Source of the DNA: Glutamicibacter uratoxydans | GTDB taxonomy: Bacteria > Actinomycetota > Actinomycetes > Actinomycetales > Micrococcaceae | Direction of reading: 5' to 3' | Assembly: GCF_006539925.1 (NCBI RefSeq) | Contig: NZ_BJNY01000017.1 | Span: 18,652-82,651 of the forward strand | DNA length: 64,000 nucleotides | Shown here: positions 60,418-64,000 of the stretch, piece after piece | Layout: each line of letters starts with the position of its first letter | Numbering within the stretch: position 1 is the first letter of the stretch | Notes under the pieces: generated by a model | Seen by the model: the letters and a program-made list of their open reading frames with translations, nothing else | Database searches by the model: none | Told to the model about the DNA's origin: nothing | Position numbers and translations under genes: made by a program

Positions 60418-61278
60418 CTACCGCAGCACGACGGTGCGGTTTCCATAGAGGAAGACGCGGCCCTCGCAGTGCCAGCGCACGGCATCGGACAGGGCCTTGC
60501 ATTCGGAATCGCGGCCGGCGGCGGTCAATTCCTTCGGGCCGTAGGTGTGGTCCACCTCCACGACCTGCTGGGCGATGATCGGGCCCTCGTCCAGTTCGGA
60601 GTTCACATAGTGTGCGGTGGCACCCACGGTTTTCACGCCGCGCTCCCATGCCTGGTGGTAGGGCTTGGCTCCCTTGAAAGAAGGCAGGAAGGAGTGGTGG
60701 ATGTTGATGGTCTTGCCGGTCAGCTCGGTGGCCAGGTGGTCGGAGAGCACCTGCATGTAGCGGGCAAGCACCACCAGCTCAGCGCCGGTGGCGTCGATGA
60801 CCTCAAGCAGCTGGGCCTCGGCCTCCGGCTTGGTCTCCTTAGTGACAGGGATATGGTGGAAGTCGATGCCGTACCATTCGACCAGCGAACGGTGGTCCGG
60901 GTGGTTGGAGACCACGCCAACAACCTCGATGGGCAGGTCCCCGGTGTGCATGCGGAAGAGCAGGTCGTTGAGGCAGTGGTCGAACTTGGAGACCATGATC
61001 AGCACCTTGGTCTTCTCGCCGCGTTCGCGCAGCTGCCAGTCCATCTGGTATTTCTCCGCGACATCAGTGAACGCTTCGCGCAGCGAGGACATCAGATCCG
61101 GCTCGGCATCTCCGGCGAATTCCACGCGCAGAAACAGCCTGCCGGCGGCCATGTCGTCATACTGCTTCAGCTCGACGATGGTGCGCTGGTGCTCGACCAA
61201 AAATCCGGTCACAGCGTGCACGATGCCCATGCCTTCTGGGCATTGCAGGGTCAAGACGTGCCGAACCTGTTCGCTCAT
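60418..61278 (-). CDS. purU: formyltetrahydrofolate deformylase
   Basis: A 286-residue enzyme that hydrolyses 10-formyl-tetrahydrofolate to formate and tetrahydrofolate. An N-terminal ACT domain (RHVLTLQCPEGMGIVHAVTGFL) is followed by the formyltransferase-like hydrolase domain: VVSNHPDHRSLVEWYGIDFHHIP, VLARYMQVLSDHL, and INIHHSFLPSFKGAKPYHQAWERGVKTVGATAHYV with the catalytic Asn/His/Asp set (Asp in ELDEGPI). ATG 61278 is chosen because AAAGGGA lies six bases upstream; 61302 is less likely. It converges on phoA. Confidence 0.95.
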   Translation of the reverse strand: MSEQVRHVLTLQCPEGMGIVHAVTGFLVEHQRTIVELKQYDDMAAGRLFLRVEFAGDAEPDLMSSLREAFTDVAEKYQMDWQLRERGEKTKVLIMVSKFDHCLNDLLFRMHTGDLPIEVVGVVSNHPDHRSLVEWYGIDFHHIPVTKETKPEAEAQLLEVIDATGAELVVLARYMQVLSDHLATELTGKTINIHHSFLPSFKGAKPYHQAWERGVKTVGATAHYVNSELDEGPIIAQQVVEVDHTYGPKELTAAGRDSECKALSDAVRWHCEGRVFLYGNRTVVLR

Positions 61279-61399
61279 GATCATCCCTTTCTGAGGGTTC
61301 AATGATGTCGGTGATAATTCTCAGTATCCTCGCCGCCATCCACCCGCGCCACGGCTTGGCGCGTTAGCTGCGTCTCACTCGGCGGCTGCTTTCCGGCAA

Positions 61400-62026
61400 C
61401 TAGAAGGTGTAGGTGTTTCCCGTCCCGGTATCCACGCTCGGCGCTTCGAGGCCCGATGACCAGTTGATGGTGTTGCCATTGCCGTGGACCTCAAAGACTT
61501 CGGAAATCTCGTCCAGCAGCACCGTGGCATTGCTGCCGTCAATCTTCAGCACCTTCACCACGTCGGCATTGACTCCGGCGCCGTCGGCGCCGAGGACCAC
61601 TTCGCCGGCGTTCTTGCCGGTCAGGTGCGTTCCCTTGGCCTGCGAGTCCAACTTCTCCAGCTCATCCACATTCAAGGTGACATCCTCGCCGGTGATCTGC
61701 GCATTGCCCCACTGCGTGCCGAGCAGCGTCACCTGGGATCCGGTGATCTCCACCGAATCTGCCTGGGCGATATTTCCCCGCACCCCGCTGCCGGTGATCT
61801 TCACGCTGCCGCAGGCACCTTCGATCACCGGCGTCGCCTCGTTCGCCGCGATGATGATGTCCTCTCCGTCGGTGCAGCTTCCCCCGTTCGACAGGTCCCT
61901 AACTTGCGCCGCCGCTTCCGGCTTCGCTTCGCTTTCAGCTCCGCCGCATCCGGCCAGCAGGAGTGCCGCGGCGGCCAGGATGAGGCCTCCGGTGACGGGA
62001 AGGAAATTTCTGTGCCGCTGGTTCAT
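61400..62026 (-). CDS. DUF3060-like lipoprotein
   Basis: A 208-residue lipoprotein with signal GLILAAAALLLAGC (Cys27). The mature part is a series of short repeats with alternating hydrophobic residues and Gly/Asn turns (GACGSVKITGSGVRGNIAQADSVEITGSQVTLLG, HGNGNTINW), suggesting a beta-helix as in DUF3060 proteins. Function is unknown. The lipobox fixes the start at ATG 62026, not the in-frame ATG at 62170. A divergent FMN reductase gene begins 137 bases away. Confidence 0.8.
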   Translation of the reverse strand: MNQRHRNFLPVTGGLILAAAALLLAGCGGAESEAKPEAAAQVRDLSNGGSCTDGEDIIIAANEATPVIEGACGSVKITGSGVRGNIAQADSVEITGSQVTLLGTQWGNAQITGEDVTLNVDELEKLDSQAKGTHLTGKNAGEVVLGADGAGVNADVVKVLKIDGSNATVLLDEISEVFEVHGNGNTINWSSGLEAPSVDTGTGNTYTF

Positions 62027-62163
62027 GATGTCCCGCCTTCGTGAATTCTCGCGCTGCGCGCAGGTAAGTTTCTCCCTCCGGACTTTATCCGAGGAACGCC
62101 CGCTTATGGATGATTTATCCAGAAGTTCTTTACGGCGGGCCGAAACGGTGCTGAACTTGCCCC

Positions 62164-62751
62164 ATGGCATACAACATCGGCTATTTTGTTGGTTCGCTAG
62201 CCACGAACTCCATCAACCGCACGCTGTCCAAGGCCCTGATCAAGCTGGCCCCGGACACCTTGAGCTTCACCGAGATTCCCATCAAGGACCTGCCGCTGTA
62301 CAACTCCGACTACGACGCTGACTATCCTGCCGAGGGCTTGGCCCTGAAGCAGGCCATCGAGGCATCGGATGGGCTGCTGTTCATCTCCCCGGAGTACAAC
62401 CGCTCCATCCCCGGCGCGCTGAAGAACGCCATCGACTGGGGTTCGCGCCCCTGGGGCACCAACTCCTTCGCCCGCAAGCCCACCGGACTGGTCGGCGCCT
62501 CCATCGGAGCCATCGGCACCGCGGTGATGCAGTCGAGCATGCGCAGCGTGCTCAGCTTCTTGGACGCCCCGCAGCTGAACTCCCCCGAGGTCTACCTGCA
62601 GTTCAAGCCCGAGGACTTCGAGGCCGACGGCACCGTCACCAACCAGGGCACCGCAGACTTCCTGCGCCACTACATGGGCGAATACACTGCCTTCGTGGAA
62701 CGCGTCCTAGACGCCACCGCCGCCGGACACATCGGCGACCCTGACCAGTAG
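62164..62751 (+). CDS. NAD(P)H-dependent FMN reductase family
   Basis: A 195-residue flavodoxin-like protein. The FMN-phosphate loop is GSLATNSINRTLSKAL near residue 10, and DGLLFISPEYNRSIPGALKNAIDWGSRPWGTNSFARKP is the typical NADPH-dependent FMN reductase/quinone reductase segment. It probably reduces flavins or quinones in the cytoplasm. No Shine-Dalgarno sequence is evident upstream of ATG 62164. An inverted repeat follows the stop. Confidence 0.92.
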   Translation: MAYNIGYFVGSLATNSINRTLSKALIKLAPDTLSFTEIPIKDLPLYNSDYDADYPAEGLALKQAIEASDGLLFISPEYNRSIPGALKNAIDWGSRPWGTNSFARKPTGLVGASIGAIGTAVMQSSMRSVLSFLDAPQLNSPEVYLQFKPEDFEADGTVTNQGTADFLRHYMGEYTAFVERVLDATAAGHIGDPDQ

Positions 62752-62763
62752 CACCCAGCCTTC

Positions 62764-62805
62764 CAGCGCCGCAGCGCCCCTGTTTAGGGCTGCGCTGCGG
62801 CGCTG
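62764..62805 (+). terminator. long hairpin after the FMN reductase gene
   Basis: CAGCGCCGCAGCGC pairs perfectly with GCGCTGCGGCGCTG, and an inner CCCT/AGGG stem with loop GTTT extends it. Only AATTA follows, not a T-run, so it is a strong hairpin with imperfect terminator features. Confidence 0.7.
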
Positions 62806-62808
62806 AAT

Positions 62809-62823
62809 TATGATCTAGATCAT
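62809..62823 (+). promoter_or_regulatory. -10 element inside a 14-base palindrome at the start codon
   Basis: TATGAT (62809-62814) lies seven bases before ATG 62822, so the mRNA is probably leaderless. The perfect palindrome ATGATCTAGATCAT (62810-62823) covers the -10 and reaches into the start codon, an arrangement expected for a repressor site. Confidence 0.5.
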
Positions 62824-63955
62824 GACGAACCAGAAAGACCTCGCCTCGATTCTCGACGACTACGGCGACCTCAAAACCGGCATGGTGGAGTATGCCACCG
62901 GCCCGAAATTTGAAAAGCCGCTGCGCCAGTGGGTGAAAATGCACCAGGAAGCCCTGGATCAGGGGCACTTGGATATCCAGGCGGTAGTGGACGGGTTCGT
63001 CTTCAACTTCCAGTTCGACGACGGCTCCACCCTGGTTCAGCGCTACGTCAAAGACAAGCTGATCAGCGATGAGGACCAGGTGCTGCTGGCGGCGATGAAC
63101 GATGGATTCCTCTCCTTCTTCGAGATTCTCGAACAGGACAACGACGCAGACAGCCTGCGCATCAAATGCTGCTTCTCGGACCTTGAATACACGCTGATGC
63201 CCACCATCCCCGGCGGCTTGGCCGACGCCGAACTGGCCGCCGGCAACTTCATCTCATCGCGCATCACCTCGGTGCCCGGCACCGGTGTGTGGACACCGAG
63301 CGGCTCGGTCTCGGTCCTGCCGGCAGCCGCCCGTCCGAGCCTGGTGGAGCAGGTGCGCCTGCAGTCGATGGAGCATCCGGAATTCTCCCACCGCAATCCG
63401 GCCTACCGCCAGATCGCGCTGGAGCGTTCGCAGAAGATCCACGACCACTTTGCCGCCGCCAACGGCGGGCACGTGCTGTTCGCCCCGATCAGCGAACTGG
63501 TGGACGCCTATGTCGCTGCACAGCTGGCCCCGGCGCCGGAGGACCTTCCAGCAGAGCAGCGCGAAGCCAGCGCACAGATGCTGCGCTCCTCGGTGATGGA
63601 CTCGGAGCTTGCCGGCGAGCAGGACGTCATGCTGCACAGCCACCCGCTGAACGGGCTGAGCTTCTACAGCCAGATCGGCGCGCTGCGCGAGGCACTGGGC
63701 GCCGGGGAGGCTGCCAGCACCGAGCAGGTCGAACTGCTGCAGTCATTCTTCGAGGACGACACCACCCCTGCCTGGCTGCTGGCTGAGCTCATCGCCGAAC
63801 AGCTGCCGGCTGCCGAGAAGTCGTTGGCCAAGGCCTTGAAGCGCAAAGACTTCAGCTGGGAGGACGAGGGCGGATTGTTCCTGGCCCTGCTGCCGGGCGA
63901 GCAGGAGCCAAGCCTGAAACTGGCGATCCACTCGGAGTTCTGCCGCTCGATCTAG
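62822..63955 (+). CDS. hypothetical cytoplasmic protein
   Basis: A 377-residue acidic protein without signal peptide or membrane segment. I recognise no domain. The N-terminal half is a mixed alpha/beta region (FVFNFQFDDGSTLVQRYVKDKL; LRIKCCFSDLEYTLMPTIPGG). A helical stretch rich in Glu and Leu (PAWLLAELIAEQLPAAEKSLAKALKRKDFSW) lies near the C-terminus. The start is fixed by the leaderless-type promoter just upstream. It is the last gene in the window and is followed by a hairpin that reaches the edge. Confidence 0.75.
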   Translation: MTNQKDLASILDDYGDLKTGMVEYATGPKFEKPLRQWVKMHQEALDQGHLDIQAVVDGFVFNFQFDDGSTLVQRYVKDKLISDEDQVLLAAMNDGFLSFFEILEQDNDADSLRIKCCFSDLEYTLMPTIPGGLADAELAAGNFISSRITSVPGTGVWTPSGSVSVLPAAARPSLVEQVRLQSMEHPEFSHRNPAYRQIALERSQKIHDHFAAANGGHVLFAPISELVDAYVAAQLAPAPEDLPAEQREASAQMLRSSVMDSELAGEQDVMLHSHPLNGLSFYSQIGALREALGAGEAASTEQVELLQSFFEDDTTPAWLLAELIAEQLPAAEKSLAKALKRKDFSWEDEGGLFLALLPGEQEPSLKLAIHSEFCRSI

Positions 63956-63974
63956 ACCTGTTGACGCGCGAACG

Positions 63975-64000
63975 CCGCCTGCCACATTCATGGCAGGCGG
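63975..64000 (+). terminator. hairpin at the window edge
   Basis: CCGCCTGCCA and TGGCAGGCGG form a perfect stem around CATTCA, 20 bases after the last stop. The expected T-run would lie outside the window. Confidence 0.7.

Noticed and set aside
1..64000. CRISPR arrays, tRNA or rRNA genes, insertion sequences
   Set aside because: I saw no regularly spaced repeats, no cloverleaf-type sequences ending in CCA, no rRNA segments and no transposase motifs. The two M20 copies are gene duplicates, not transposon ends.

Overview
The window reads as chromosomal DNA of a high-GC Gram-positive actinobacterium. The closest fit is the Micrococcaceae (Arthrobacter/Glutamicibacter type): a mycothione reductase, polyphosphate glucokinase, ROK and tandem-Lrp regulators, many TTG/GTG starts and several leaderless-type promoters (TANNNT, 6-7 bases, start codon). 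The genus is inferred, since no rRNA or tRNA is present. Coding density is high, and I saw no insertion sequence, prophage, CRISPR array or origin.

Layout. 1-4.2 kb: a small acidic protein, a LysR regulator, galU, a small excisionase-type HTH protein and a secreted polysaccharide deacetylase. 4.3-10.7 kb: a 3-hydroxyisobutyryl-CoA hydrolase, a membrane-anchored glutamate-synthase-like FMN protein and a CydDC-like heterodimeric ABC exporter. 10.8-13.1 kb: a double-hotdog thioesterase overlapping trpF, then a second thioesterase. 13.2-18.6 kb: a histidine kinase/response regulator followed by a NatAB-type ABC exporter, a membrane protein and a lipoprotein. 18.8-26.4 kb: proline use (putA, a divergent LysR regulator, putP), with overlapping operator-like inverted repeats between putA and the regulator. 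26.4-31.8 kb: a broken HAD phosphatase gene, an SRPBCC-epimerase fusion, and an ATP-grasp enzyme overlapping a NylB-like serine hydrolase. 31.8-34.6 kb: a large PLP-dependent amino-acid decarboxylase.

35.2-44.6 kb is the most unusual block. A leftward operon (amidase, class III CoA-transferase, fused carboxyltransferase, tandem Lrp regulator) diverges from a rightward operon (DUF5058-like membrane protein, second membrane protein, M20 amidohydrolase). A near-duplicate M20 gene lies at the far end. Related inverted-repeat sites sit upstream of the M20-side transcription units. I infer a coordinated route for uptake, amide hydrolysis, CoA activation and (de)carboxylation of an unknown amide.

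44.6-64 kb: an ABC-F ATPase preceded by an 18-codon leader ORF and mutually exclusive hairpins (a candidate ribosome-sensing attenuator); a HAD phosphatase; ppgK with a ROK repressor and a tyrosine-phosphatase-like gene; an alcohol dehydrogenase with a CHY zinc-finger protein; a degenerate type III DNA-methyltransferase-like protein that has lost its catalytic motifs; mtr; a universal stress protein; an S58 peptidase and a ferredoxin-reductase-type flavoprotein; an intracellular-type subtilase followed by a stand-alone I9-like small protein; a lipoprotein alkaline phosphatase with a PHO-box-like array; purU; a DUF3060-like lipoprotein; an FMN reductase; and a hypothetical protein.

The findings I rate highest are the ABC-F leader (46265-46426), the M20/DUF5058/CoA-transferase cluster with its shared sites, the inactivated Mod-like protein, and the subtilase/I9-like pair.
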